Source: an uncultured Ruminococcus sp. (GTDB lineage Bacteria; Bacillota; Clostridia; UBA1212). From it: 38,560 bases of DNA. A model generated the notes under the pieces. That model saw nothing but the letters and a program-made list of their open reading frames with translations. It ran no database searches and was not told the DNA's origin. The stretch spans positions 1 to 38,560 of the forward strand of contig CACZNV010000009.1 in the NCBI GenBank assembly GCA_902782645.1, read 5' to 3'. The position numbers and the translations under genes are program-made. Shown here piece by piece: positions 31,590-38,337 of the stretch (its first letter is position 1; every line of letters begins with the position of its first letter).

Positions 31590-32369
31590 ATGCTATATGT
31601 TCACAAAGAAAACATGCGTTCAAAAATCGACAATAATTATAAAAACAAAGGTCGTATAATAGAAGATTTTTACCAAAACGAGTATCTTGCGATGCGTTCT
31701 AAAATTGATGTACTTACGTTTGACGAAAGTCATCTAGATTCTTTTACCGAAGCTGCTGATGAGTTTACAGACTATTACAAAAAAATAGAAAGGTTTTCAT
31801 CCGCTAACGGGATTTCGTCTCAATCAAAATTTGCCTCATCCTTTTTGGAAGAGATAAGTTGTTATCTCTTTAAGGATTTACCTGAAATCAGAAATGGTGT
31901 TTTTGGAGTATTCAACAAGGGTATTTATGCTGGGTTGAAGATAGACCGTAATCGCCGTATTGCGGTCATCAAAAAAGATGTAGATTTTTGCATTGGCAAA
32001 AAGGTGAGTATTACCATAGACGGGCAACCTTCCACTGAATTGATACTCCCCATTGTAGCAGTCGAAGTTAAGACATATCTTGATGCTACAATGTTTGGAG
32101 AAATAAAGTCATCCAGCAAATCAATTCGAAGTGCTTCTCCAAATTCTAAAGCATATGTTCTTATGGGGTACAAAAGTATTGCAGATGAGCACATAATCTC
32201 TGCTCGCCAGGACGCAACACTTACAGAAATGTTTAGCTTGTGTGCTGACGAACATATGTCATTTAATACTGTTGTCCTTCGTGAATATTGGGAGGAAATC
32301 AAAGATGCAGTTTCGTCCATCTCTGAATATGACAGTGTTCCAATTTCGGGCAAACTATTAAATCCATAG
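31590..32369 (+). CDS. Type II restriction endonuclease, PD-(D/E)XK, possibly Bpu10I-like
   Basis: A 259-residue protein between a controller gene and a convergent cytosine methyltransferase gene, the standard place for the endonuclease. The active-site pattern is visible as DVDFCIGKK near 129 followed by PIVAVEVKTYLDATMF near 155-170, with the E-x-K of a PD-(D/E)XK nuclease. The KTYLD-x-TM stretch recalls Bpu10I-family enzymes, but I cannot confirm that. AGGAGG at the end of the controller gene precedes ATG 31590. The target site is unknown; the partner methylates cytosine. Confidence 0.8.
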   Translation: MLYVHKENMRSKIDNNYKNKGRIIEDFYQNEYLAMRSKIDVLTFDESHLDSFTEAADEFTDYYKKIERFSSANGISSQSKFASSFLEEISCYLFKDLPEIRNGVFGVFNKGIYAGLKIDRNRRIAVIKKDVDFCIGKKVSITIDGQPSTELILPIVAVEVKTYLDATMFGEIKSSSKSIRSASPNSKAYVLMGYKSIADEHIISARQDATLTEMFSLCADEHMSFNTVVLREYWEEIKDAVSSISEYDSVPISGKLLNP

Positions 32370-32395
32370 AACATCAGTAGGTTCACGTTTGCGTA

Positions 32396-33520
32396 TTAGC
32401 GAAGAAAATCTGATATTGTACTCGCGATTGCTTTAGCGAGTAGAGGGGGGACTGCATTCCCTATCTGCTGATATTGCGATAGGTTTTTTTCCCATGACAT
32501 TGTTGTTCTTTTTCCGCAAAAAACATATGTGTCAGGGAACGATTGCAGTCTGGCACCTTCACGAGCGGTATAGTTACGGTTCTCAAATGGATGAATGAAA
32601 TTGCTTTGAAAACTTGCCGGTATAGTTGGAGAGGGCTTGTCAGGATATGGGCGCATATTGTTTTGAGAGTATACCTTCCCGCTGATTTTACTGGCATCGC
32701 CTCTCTGCCTTTGTTGATACTCTTGATTGACATCCGCCACTGATTGGCCAAAGCCAATATGTGAAAACCTTTCTATGAGTCTAGCAGTATGGTGCATGGC
32801 TACATGATTATAGACTTTCTTGCTATTTGTTCTTATCCAGCGTTGGTAATCGTTTTGCGCATCCATAGTGTAGTCCCACTCGTCCTGACCTTCACCGGCC
32901 TTTATCTTTGGAAGATCCATTATTGCTTGTTCAATAGTTATTTGATCGGCACCAAAAAGGAACCCTCTGGGTTTTATATTATCCGTGTTGTATTTAATAT
33001 CGTTGCGTAAGCCAATGAAGAATACGCGAATTCTACTTTGAGGGACACCAAATTCAGCAGCATTTAGCATAAACACTTCAACATTGTAGCCCGCTTGTGT
33101 GAATTCGTTAACAATGAGCTCTTTTACAAGATCCCCATTTTTTGTTTGCATTGAAAGGATTCCTGTAACATTCTCCATTACAAAAAATCTTGGCTTAAAG
33201 TGTCGTACAAAGCGAACAAACTCCATAAAGAGACTATTCCTCGGATCTTTTTTGTCTCGGTTCCCGCTTAAAGAAAAGCCTTGACAAGGCGGACCCCCAA
33301 TGATGCCATCAATTTTCATATTCTTTTCTGGGAGCAGACTGTCAAGATCCAATACCTTCGTGATATCGTTTGTGATGACTGCGGTATTAGGATGATTTCT
33401 TGTATAGGTTTGAGATGCCCATGCATCTTTTTCTACAGCAAGAGGAACGTTATAGCCTGCCATTTCAAAGCCAGTGCTTAAGCCACCGCAACCGGCAAAC
33501 AAATCAATTACATTGCGCAT
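32396..33520 (-). CDS. DNA cytosine-5 methyltransferase
   Basis: A 374-residue C5-cytosine methyltransferase with the ordered motifs: DLFAGCGG (I, 6-13), GGPPCQGFS (IV, 75-83, catalytic Cys), FVMENV (VI, about 113-118), QSRIRVFFIG (VIII) and QYQQIGNAVPP (X). It protects DNA from the adjacent endonuclease. It converges on that gene with 26 bases between stops. GGAGG lies 10 bases before ATG 33520. The likely promoter is about 260 bases upstream, beyond a small leader frame. The gene and its island lack the TTGGCG motif and look AT-rich, which points to transfer. Confidence 0.95.
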   Translation of the reverse strand: MRNVIDLFAGCGGLSTGFEMAGYNVPLAVEKDAWASQTYTRNHPNTAVITNDITKVLDLDSLLPEKNMKIDGIIGGPPCQGFSLSGNRDKKDPRNSLFMEFVRFVRHFKPRFFVMENVTGILSMQTKNGDLVKELIVNEFTQAGYNVEVFMLNAAEFGVPQSRIRVFFIGLRNDIKYNTDNIKPRGFLFGADQITIEQAIMDLPKIKAGEGQDEWDYTMDAQNDYQRWIRTNSKKVYNHVAMHHTARLIERFSHIGFGQSVADVNQEYQQRQRGDASKISGKVYSQNNMRPYPDKPSPTIPASFQSNFIHPFENRNYTAREGARLQSFPDTYVFCGKRTTMSWEKNLSQYQQIGNAVPPLLAKAIASTISDFLR

Positions 33521-33643
33521 TACTTACTTTCCTCCGATGAATGGGGTAACCATTCTTTTCTATTTCTTCAAAAGGAAGTTATTTAACAGAATTACTTCAT
33601 GCGCTTTATCTCAGTCAGATTTGGCTTGTTCCGTCCACATTCT

Positions 33644-33745
33644 TTATGGTTTATTGTGGAATCTCATACGCAAATGTTTTTGCGAAATCATATTGAGGTA
33701 TAAGCGCCCGCTTTCGTGTGCGTTAAGCAATTCATTTAAAGACAT
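33644..33745 (-). CDS. Possible 33-residue leader ORF upstream of the methyltransferase
   Basis: A short frame beginning MSLNELLNAHESGRLYLNMI and ending in TAA. AAAGGAG lies 11 bases before its ATG, and a good minus-strand promoter lies about 40 bases further upstream. It is basic and has no recognised family. It could be a leader peptide, a tiny antitoxin-like gene or a chance frame; the ribosome binding site and promoter are its only support. Confidence 0.35.
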   Translation of the reverse strand: MSLNELLNAHESGRLYLNMISQKHLRMRFHNKP

Positions 33746-33779
33746 GCTGTTAACGACTCCTTTTCGGGAATCTAATGAT

Positions 33780-33808
33780 AGTATAGCTTAAACCCATCAT
33801 TATTTCAA
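33780..33808 (-). promoter_or_regulatory. Promoter TTGAAA-17-TATACT toward the methyltransferase gene
   Basis: On the minus strand, TTGAAA (33803-33808) and TATACT (33780-33785) are 17 bases apart. The only genes downstream are the small ORF and the methyltransferase. Confidence 0.65.
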
Positions 33809-34200
33809 TTGAATTTAGGATTCTGCAATGCAGTCAATATCGTAAACACAGATTTGTGCGGTATTGTTGGATGACATTGAGTTATACGGTGTAGCCCCAG
33901 TATTCCACCCAATATTCAAACAAAGCTTTTCTGTTTTGCATGTTTAATGCCCCTATCACTGAAGTAGAGGCATGCACAGAGCCGAGATTTGAACGAAACA
34001 TCAAGCAATTAGGAGCTTTTCTGTCGGACGAGTAATCTACAGCTTACGTTTTGGTCCGTACAGTATTATCGATTTCCTCGGATATAATGGGTTGATTTCT
34101 ATTACATATTATCTGCCGATAGCGCGAAGTGATTATATTTTTATGTCGGTTATACCCGACAGCTCATTTCCAAAAAACTGTTTCGCACTGGCTTTTTTTA

Positions 34201-34230
34201 TTGACGGACTTGGATTTTTCATGATAAAAT
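34201..34230 (+). promoter_or_regulatory. Promoter TTGACG-18-TAAAAT
   Basis: TTGACG (34201-34206) and TAAAAT (34225-34230) are 18 bases apart, about 95 bases before ATG 34324. Confidence 0.5.
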
Positions 34231-34286
34231 TTCCTCACAGTTAGATTATCACATCAATGCGCTTCCTGTACATTGAGATTCGCAAC

Positions 34287-34311
34287 AAATCATCACTCTG
34301 AATGATGATTT
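34287..34311 (+). promoter_or_regulatory. Hairpin with 9-base stem directly before the ribosome binding site
   Basis: AAATCATCA pairs perfectly with TGATGATTT around a seven-base loop, ending about two bases before AAGGAGG. Folding could limit translation of the frame at 34324. Confidence 0.55.
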
Positions 34312-34323
34312 TAAGGAGGAAAT

Positions 34324-34527
34324 ATGATTAAACCCAATGTAAATAAAAACGATATTCACGTAGCACTGAAGTATATAGATGAACATGGTGTGCCAGCAAG
34401 AAGTCAAAGCAGAACATACAACCTTGTTAATGATGATGGTATAACCTATCCTGCAAAGTATGTGGTTAACTTGGCTGACTACCTAGCAAATGGGGTCAGT
34501 ATCGCCAGTGCAGACTATAATTATTAA
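34324..34527 (+). pseudogene. Truncated N-terminal domain of a ScoMcrA-type restriction protein
   Basis: A 67-residue frame with a good ribosome binding site. ALKYIDEHGVPARSQSRTYN followed by YPAKYVVNLADYLANG matches the N-terminal head domain seen in ScoMcrA-like and related restriction endonucleases, which normally continue for several hundred residues. Here the frame stops just after that domain, and the next sequence looks like the C-terminus of an antitoxin. This is best read as a deletion that removed the nuclease and left its first domain. The family match is from memory of the pattern. Confidence 0.55.
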
Positions 34528-34672
34528 GACTCAGTCAGTAGTTACGTTAGACTGCATAGGCAAGAATCAGTTCGATGCAATGATGCAGAAGGGCTACGAC
34601 GAAGCTCAAGCCGGGATCGGTCTTTCAGTTGATGAGGCGTTCAAGAAAATCCGTGAGATTATTGGAGGTTGA
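34490..34672 (+). pseudogene. Antitoxin-like (RelB/DinJ-type) fragment, 5' end missing
   Basis: The 60-residue frame contains FDAMMQKGYDEAQAGIGLSV and DEAFKKIREIIGG, resembling the C-terminal part of RelB/DinJ-like antitoxins. Its apparent ATG lies inside the preceding frame and lacks a ribosome binding site, so the true 5' end seems lost. The join between the two fragments is near 34500-34515. Its stop lies two bases before ATG 34675 of the HEPN gene, and GGAGG for that gene is within its last codons, so the two may have been one transcript. Confidence 0.45.
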
Positions 34673-34674
34673 AG

Positions 34675-35442
34675 ATGGACAGCAATCAGATTGTCAGCAA
34701 AATGAATTCGTATACATTTATTTCTGCAGAGATTCTGGAAAAATGGCTGGGTAAGGTGCTGCCGCAGGTTTCAGAAAACTGGTGGGACAAATGCGTAATG
34801 GAGAATTTGACCAACAATCAGAGAGAAACCGTAATTAATAGAGGAATAACGAATCTTTCTCAGCTCGATCTTGCAGCGTTGCTTAACGTGGCAGAAGGGT
34901 CTTCCTCGTCGTTGCGTAGCATTTATTATTTGTCCGAGAGTGAAAAAAACTGTCTAAAGAAAATGAAAGACGTGAGAAACGATTGGGCACATGTTAGCGT
35001 TGAACTTCCGAACAAGGACAAAATTCTTGCTGATTTGACGACTTTGCGAACCTTTTTCAGATTGTTTGACAGCGGCAACAAAAACCTTCATAGGGAAATT
35101 GACTCAATAATAGAAGTGTTAAACAATCCCTCAGCTGCTGCAAAGGCTCCTGTAAAGACCGTTAATAAACCGCATGCTGAGAACAAAGCCAAGGCCTCAA
35201 GAACTGTCAAATTTGAGAGTTTTGAAAAATATATTTCAGAGAAAACTGAAAGCCGGTTTACACTTACATTCGGTGAAATTGAAGCTATCATGGACAACAA
35301 GCTGTGCGATTCAGCTTATACTTACGTTGAATATTGGAGCCCTTCCGGTCATTCATTTCCAAGGATGGTACAATCTTACGGTTACAGAATGAAGCCGGAT
35401 TTGAAGAATCAAAAAGTCCTTTTTTATAGGGAAGAACTCTAA
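34675..35442 (+). CDS. HEPN (Swt1-like) protein with C-terminal DUF7662-like domain
   Basis: A 255-residue protein. Residues about 12-135 form an all-helical region with ISAEILEKWLGKVLP and the motif RNDWAH at 101-106, which fits the R-x4-H (RNxxxH) active site of HEPN ribonucleases, as in Swt1-type domains. A Lys/Ala-rich linker leads to FTLTFGEIEAIMDNKL, SAYTYVEYW and KPDLKNQKVLFYRE, resembling the DUF7662 domain found at the end of many defence or toxin proteins. GGAGG lies six bases before ATG 34675. It may be an RNase toxin; the upstream antitoxin fragment is not a known HEPN partner. Confidence 0.7.
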   Translation: MDSNQIVSKMNSYTFISAEILEKWLGKVLPQVSENWWDKCVMENLTNNQRETVINRGITNLSQLDLAALLNVAEGSSSSLRSIYYLSESEKNCLKKMKDVRNDWAHVSVELPNKDKILADLTTLRTFFRLFDSGNKNLHREIDSIIEVLNNPSAAAKAPVKTVNKPHAENKAKASRTVKFESFEKYISEKTESRFTLTFGEIEAIMDNKLCDSAYTYVEYWSPSGHSFPRMVQSYGYRMKPDLKNQKVLFYREEL

Positions 35443-35468
35443 AAGAATCAGACAAAGATTTACGGTTT

Positions 35469-35500
35469 GCTGTCGGTCACGGCCGACAGCTTTTATTTTA
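35469..35500 (+). terminator. Rho-independent terminator after the HEPN gene
   Basis: GCTGTCGG pairs with CCGACAGC around a six-base loop and is followed by TTTTATTTTA. Confidence 0.85.
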
Positions 35501-35515
35501 GCGCCCCTTCGCATA

Positions 35516-35544
35516 TTGATTAGATTTTCATACTCAAATAAACT
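35516..35544 (+). promoter_or_regulatory. Promoter TTGATT-17-TAAACT for the DUF6273 gene
   Basis: TTGATT (35516-35521) and TAAACT (35539-35544) are 17 bases apart, about 35 bases before ATG 35578. Confidence 0.45.
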
Positions 35545-35577
35545 GTGATTACAAGGAAAATGGTAAGGAGATGCTTT

Positions 35578-36222
35578 ATGGAAAACCGTTTAAAAACAGG
35601 CGTTATATCTTTCGGCAGGTACCCAACAACTGCGGAGGGGAACGTGCTGGGGATTGATTGGCGTGTTCTAAAAGTTGAGGGGGACAAGGCGCTTGTCGTC
35701 AGCGAGTTTGCCCTTGATTGCAAGCAGTTTGGTGAAAACGGGAATGATGTGACTTGGGAAAACTCTTTGCTTCGCAGGTGGCTTAATAATGAGTTCTTGG
35801 CGGCTGCCTTTTGCGAGGATGAGCGTGAGAGAATAATTGATGCTTACCTAAAAGTAGAAGAAAAACCGGTTTATGATGCATTCTTTGATGTTACCGTAGA
35901 TCCGGGTCGTGATACGGTGGACAAGGTGTTTATTCTCAGCGTCAAAGAGGCCAAGACGCTTTTTGAAAGTGATGAAGCAAGATTGTGCCGGCCTACGGCT
36001 TATGCTAAAATGAGAGGTGTTGAGACGTGCGAGGGGGATGAATATCTGCCTAACGAAAACCCGCATTGCGAGTGGTGGTTGAGGTCGTCCGGCGTGGTGC
36101 CGAATGGTCGCTGTTCTCCTGTGGCCACGGTTTCCGATGATGGCGGAGTATTGCCGAGCGGAGTGTACTGCGATTGGGAGCTTGGCGTGAGGCCGGCTTT
36201 GTGGATAAGGGTTGGAGAGTGA
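35578..36222 (+). CDS. DUF6273 domain protein
   Basis: A 214-residue protein made of one DUF6273 domain: VISFGRYPTT, IDWRVLKVEG, SEFALDCKQF, SLLRRWLNNEFLAAAF, DKVFILSVKEA, then CEWWLRSSGV and GVRPALWIRV. The WWLRSSG and VRPALWI elements are the family's signature. GGAG lies seven bases before ATG 35578; the frame upstream has no signal. DUF6273 resembles formylglycine-generating/diversity-like folds in layout, but its function is unknown. No signal peptide is seen, so it is probably cytoplasmic. Confidence 0.85.
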   Translation: MENRLKTGVISFGRYPTTAEGNVLGIDWRVLKVEGDKALVVSEFALDCKQFGENGNDVTWENSLLRRWLNNEFLAAAFCEDERERIIDAYLKVEEKPVYDAFFDVTVDPGRDTVDKVFILSVKEAKTLFESDEARLCRPTAYAKMRGVETCEGDEYLPNENPHCEWWLRSSGVVPNGRCSPVATVSDDGGVLPSGVYCDWELGVRPALWIRVGE

Positions 36223-36266
36223 GCGGACTAGGGTTCACTTCAGTTGAAAACGAAAGGGCCAAAACA

Positions 36267-37274
36267 ATGGATGGAATGAAGAATCTTTTTGACTATGCAG
36301 TAAAAGAGCTTGAGCAGGATGCCTTTTTAATGTGGCTGTTTGAAAGCTGGAAAGATCCGAAAATAAATTCCATTGTCCAGCATTTGCTTGAAGCATTTTG
36401 CGGTTTGAATAAAACGGATGAAATAAAAGATATTTCAACTCAAGCGCAATGGCGAAACAGCGATGTAAGAGTTAATATTACTCTTTCAGATGATAGGCAG
36501 ATTGTTCTCCTTATAGAAGATAAAACTTTTTCTTCTGAACACAGTGACCAGCTTATGCGATACAACAAAGCTGTTGAAGAGCTGGAAGGTGAAAAATACA
36601 AAATCTATTATAAGACGTATATAATTGACGACGCTGAATCGGAGAGAGTTAAAAAGGCCGGCTGGAAGGAATATGATTTGGATAAAATTAATGATTTGTT
36701 TAAAGACTTTAGGGAAACGGATGTGTTTCTGGTTAAGCAATACATTGACCATCTCGAAGGTTTAATTAAGGTGAACCGGAATGAAGTGAAACCCCAAAGT
36801 AGTGAGACCCGCAGAGATGTGCTTCTGTGGGATGCCTATTTTAAGAACACAGTAATTTCAAAACTAAAAGACAAGCTTAATGAAAAAGGTTGCAATGCAT
36901 GGGCGTTTCATGTTCACTACGGTTACTCGTTGCTTAAAGTGGAACCCCAAAATGATAAAGATAAACTGCCGTATCTTGAAATCAGAAGCAGAGACTGTCT
37001 TGACAATAAGGTCAAGGCACTGATCGTCTGCTACAACATTGAAGATGAATCAATCATGAAAACAATAGTTCCGCTGGCGACTAAAGCGGCAGAAAAAATA
37101 GATTTTTGGAGCACAAAATACCAACGCCACAAGGCCGGAAAAGAACCGAAGCAAATCTGTTTTAAAGAAGAAAAACTTGAAACAGATTCTGATGAGGAAT
37201 TTACAGCTCGCATTGAAGAGTGCATTGATCGGTATTGTGAACTGCTCGATAAAATGCGTGAATTCTCTGATTGA
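36267..37274 (+). CDS. PD-(D/E)XK nuclease superfamily protein (PDDEXK_4-like)
   Basis: A 335-residue protein resembling the PDDEXK_4 family: NLFDYAVKELEQDAFLMWLF at the start, WRNSDVRVNI at 62-71 with the active-site Asp, and IVLLIEDKT at 79-87 giving the E-x-K pair. SSEHSDQLMRYNKAVEEL follows as in family members. ATG 36267 was chosen because it opens the conserved domain; the upstream frame overlaps the DUF6273 gene. Such stand-alone nucleases are common beside restriction systems and mobile DNA. It lies 44 bases after DUF6273. Its substrate is unknown. Confidence 0.82.
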   Translation: MDGMKNLFDYAVKELEQDAFLMWLFESWKDPKINSIVQHLLEAFCGLNKTDEIKDISTQAQWRNSDVRVNITLSDDRQIVLLIEDKTFSSEHSDQLMRYNKAVEELEGEKYKIYYKTYIIDDAESERVKKAGWKEYDLDKINDLFKDFRETDVFLVKQYIDHLEGLIKVNRNEVKPQSSETRRDVLLWDAYFKNTVISKLKDKLNEKGCNAWAFHVHYGYSLLKVEPQNDKDKLPYLEIRSRDCLDNKVKALIVCYNIEDESIMKTIVPLATKAAEKIDFWSTKYQRHKAGKEPKQICFKEEKLETDSDEEFTARIEECIDRYCELLDKMREFSD

Positions 37275-37292
37275 TAATAACAGGAGGCCCAA

Positions 37293-37496
37293 ATGAAACG
37301 TGACGACAAAGACAACACCGGTCCGGTTTTTAACTGGATCACAGGCGAGGTTGAATATGAAGTGCCCGGCGGGTTTATTATCGGAAACGACGGGCAAACC
37401 AAGGTCAGGGTTGGTGGGGACCTTGTTGTTGACCTTGAGTCCGGCGATGTCGAAGTCGTAAGCTCTTTCCTCGGCAGGAAAAGAAAAAGAAAGTAA
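37293..37496 (+). CDS. Small basic protein of unknown function
   Basis: A 67-residue protein with NWITGEVEYEVPGGFIIGND, VRVGGDLVVDLESGDVEVVS and a basic tail (GRKRKRK). The middle looks like short beta strands. AGGAGG lies five bases before ATG 37293 and the gene follows the PD-(D/E)XK gene after 18 bases, so it is probably translated from the same mRNA. No family was recognised; it could be a partner or inhibitor of the nuclease, but only position suggests this. Confidence 0.6.
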   Translation: MKRDDKDNTGPVFNWITGEVEYEVPGGFIIGNDGQTKVRVGGDLVVDLESGDVEVVSSFLGRKRKRK

Positions 37497-37551
37497 ATAT
37501 GACTTTTGTTTGTGTAATATATCCCCAAAATTCTGCGAGAGAATCAAATAA

Positions 37552-37567
37552 TATCACCGTAGTGATA
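37552..37567. promoter_or_regulatory. Operator O1, inverted repeat TATCAC-CGTA-GTGATA
   Basis: Perfect six-base arms. A second site with the same arms lies 43 bases downstream, about four helical turns. Confidence 0.7.
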
Positions 37568-37585
37568 CATATTTCCTCAACCCCA

Positions 37586-37614
37586 TTGCCAAACTATCAC
37601 TGTGGTGATATAAT
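37586..37614 (+). promoter_or_regulatory. DUF3990 promoter TTGCCA-17-TATAAT overlapping operator O2
   Basis: TTGCCA (37586-37591) and TATAAT (37609-37614) are 17 bases apart. O2 (TATCAC-TGTG-GTGATA, 37595-37610) fills the spacer and reaches the -10 box, so binding would repress. Confidence 0.8.
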
Positions 37615-37644
37615 ATTGGCGATTTCAGAGGGAGGTGCAGCGCT

Positions 37645-38337
37645 ATGGAGAAGTTGATAACGATATATCACGGTTCTAAGCAGATTGTTGAGACGCCTGT
37701 TTTTGGCGGGGGAAAAAAGAACAACGATTTCGGCTTGGGGTTTTACTGCACCGAAAGCAATGACCTTGAGAAGGAGTGGGCCGTTTCCTCGCTGCAGGAC
37801 GGTTTTTCCAACAGGTATACGCTTGACACGGAGTATCTGAACATTTTGAATCTCAACAGCCCGGACTATACCATTCTGAACTGGATTGCCGTACTTGTGG
37901 AACACCGCATTTTTTCGATAAAAACGCCGGTGGCGAGGAGGGCGAAACAGTACTTGATTGAGCACTTTAGCATTAATGTGAATGCCTTTGATCTGATTGT
38001 CGGATACAGGGCCGATGACTCCTATTTCGATTATGCGGAGGCCTTTGTCAACAACGGGATTACGGTTGAGCAGTTGGCGCGTGCAATGAGGCTTGGGAAG
38101 CTTGGCGAGCAGATTGTCATCAAGTCCCGGTTTGCTTTTTCAAAGATTAAGTTTGAAGGATTTGAGAGCGCCGAAAAAGACACCTATTACGTGCTCCGGA
38201 AAGCACGGGATGACGACGCCAATAAAACCTACCTGGAGATACTGGAGGAAGAAGCGGACGGTTTGTATATTCAGGACATTATGAGAGGAGAGATCAAAAA
38301 CGATGACCCGCGCATACCGAGAACTATATTTGAGTGA
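37645..38337 (+). CDS. DUF3990 protein, predicted ADP-ribosyltransferase-like toxin
   Basis: A 230-residue protein with the DUF3990 pattern: TIYHGSKQIVETPVFGGGKK, then NDFGLGFYCTESNDLEKEWA, where the YHG and G-x-G-F-Y-x-T elements resemble the NAD-binding site of ADP-ribosyltransferases. A later FDLIVGYRADDSYFDYAEAF is also typical. GGGAGGTG precedes ATG 37645 by seven bases. Two palindromic operators at its promoter suggest control by a DNA-binding antitoxin, which is not visible on the left and may lie beyond the window end. The toxin role is suggested by family context; enzymatic activity is not shown. Confidence 0.8.
   Translation: MEKLITIYHGSKQIVETPVFGGGKKNNDFGLGFYCTESNDLEKEWAVSSLQDGFSNRYTLDTEYLNILNLNSPDYTILNWIAVLVEHRIFSIKTPVARRAKQYLIEHFSINVNAFDLIVGYRADDSYFDYAEAFVNNGITVEQLARAMRLGKLGEQIVIKSRFAFSKIKFEGFESAEKDTYYVLRKARDDDANKTYLEILEEEADGLYIQDIMRGEIKNDDPRIPRTIFE

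Larger units (their letters stand above)
33746..34323. other. Gene-free right flank of the R-M island
   Basis: This stretch of about 580 bases holds the methyltransferase promoter, a six-base-stem hairpin at 34144-34161, a plus-strand promoter at 34201 and a hairpin at 34287. No intact gene was found. The 34144 hairpin resembles the terminator stem at 35469 (TGTCGG...CCGACA) but lacks a T-run. Confidence 0.5.

Noticed and set aside
33474-33791. 105-residue plus-strand frame
   Set aside because: Runs over the methyltransferase promoter and 5' end, has no ribosome binding site, and has random-looking composition.
33980-34010. tRNA-like stretch on the minus strand (GTTCAAATC)
   Set aside because: Only the T-loop-like string is present; flanking bases do not form a T-arm and no acceptor stem or anticodon arm was found.
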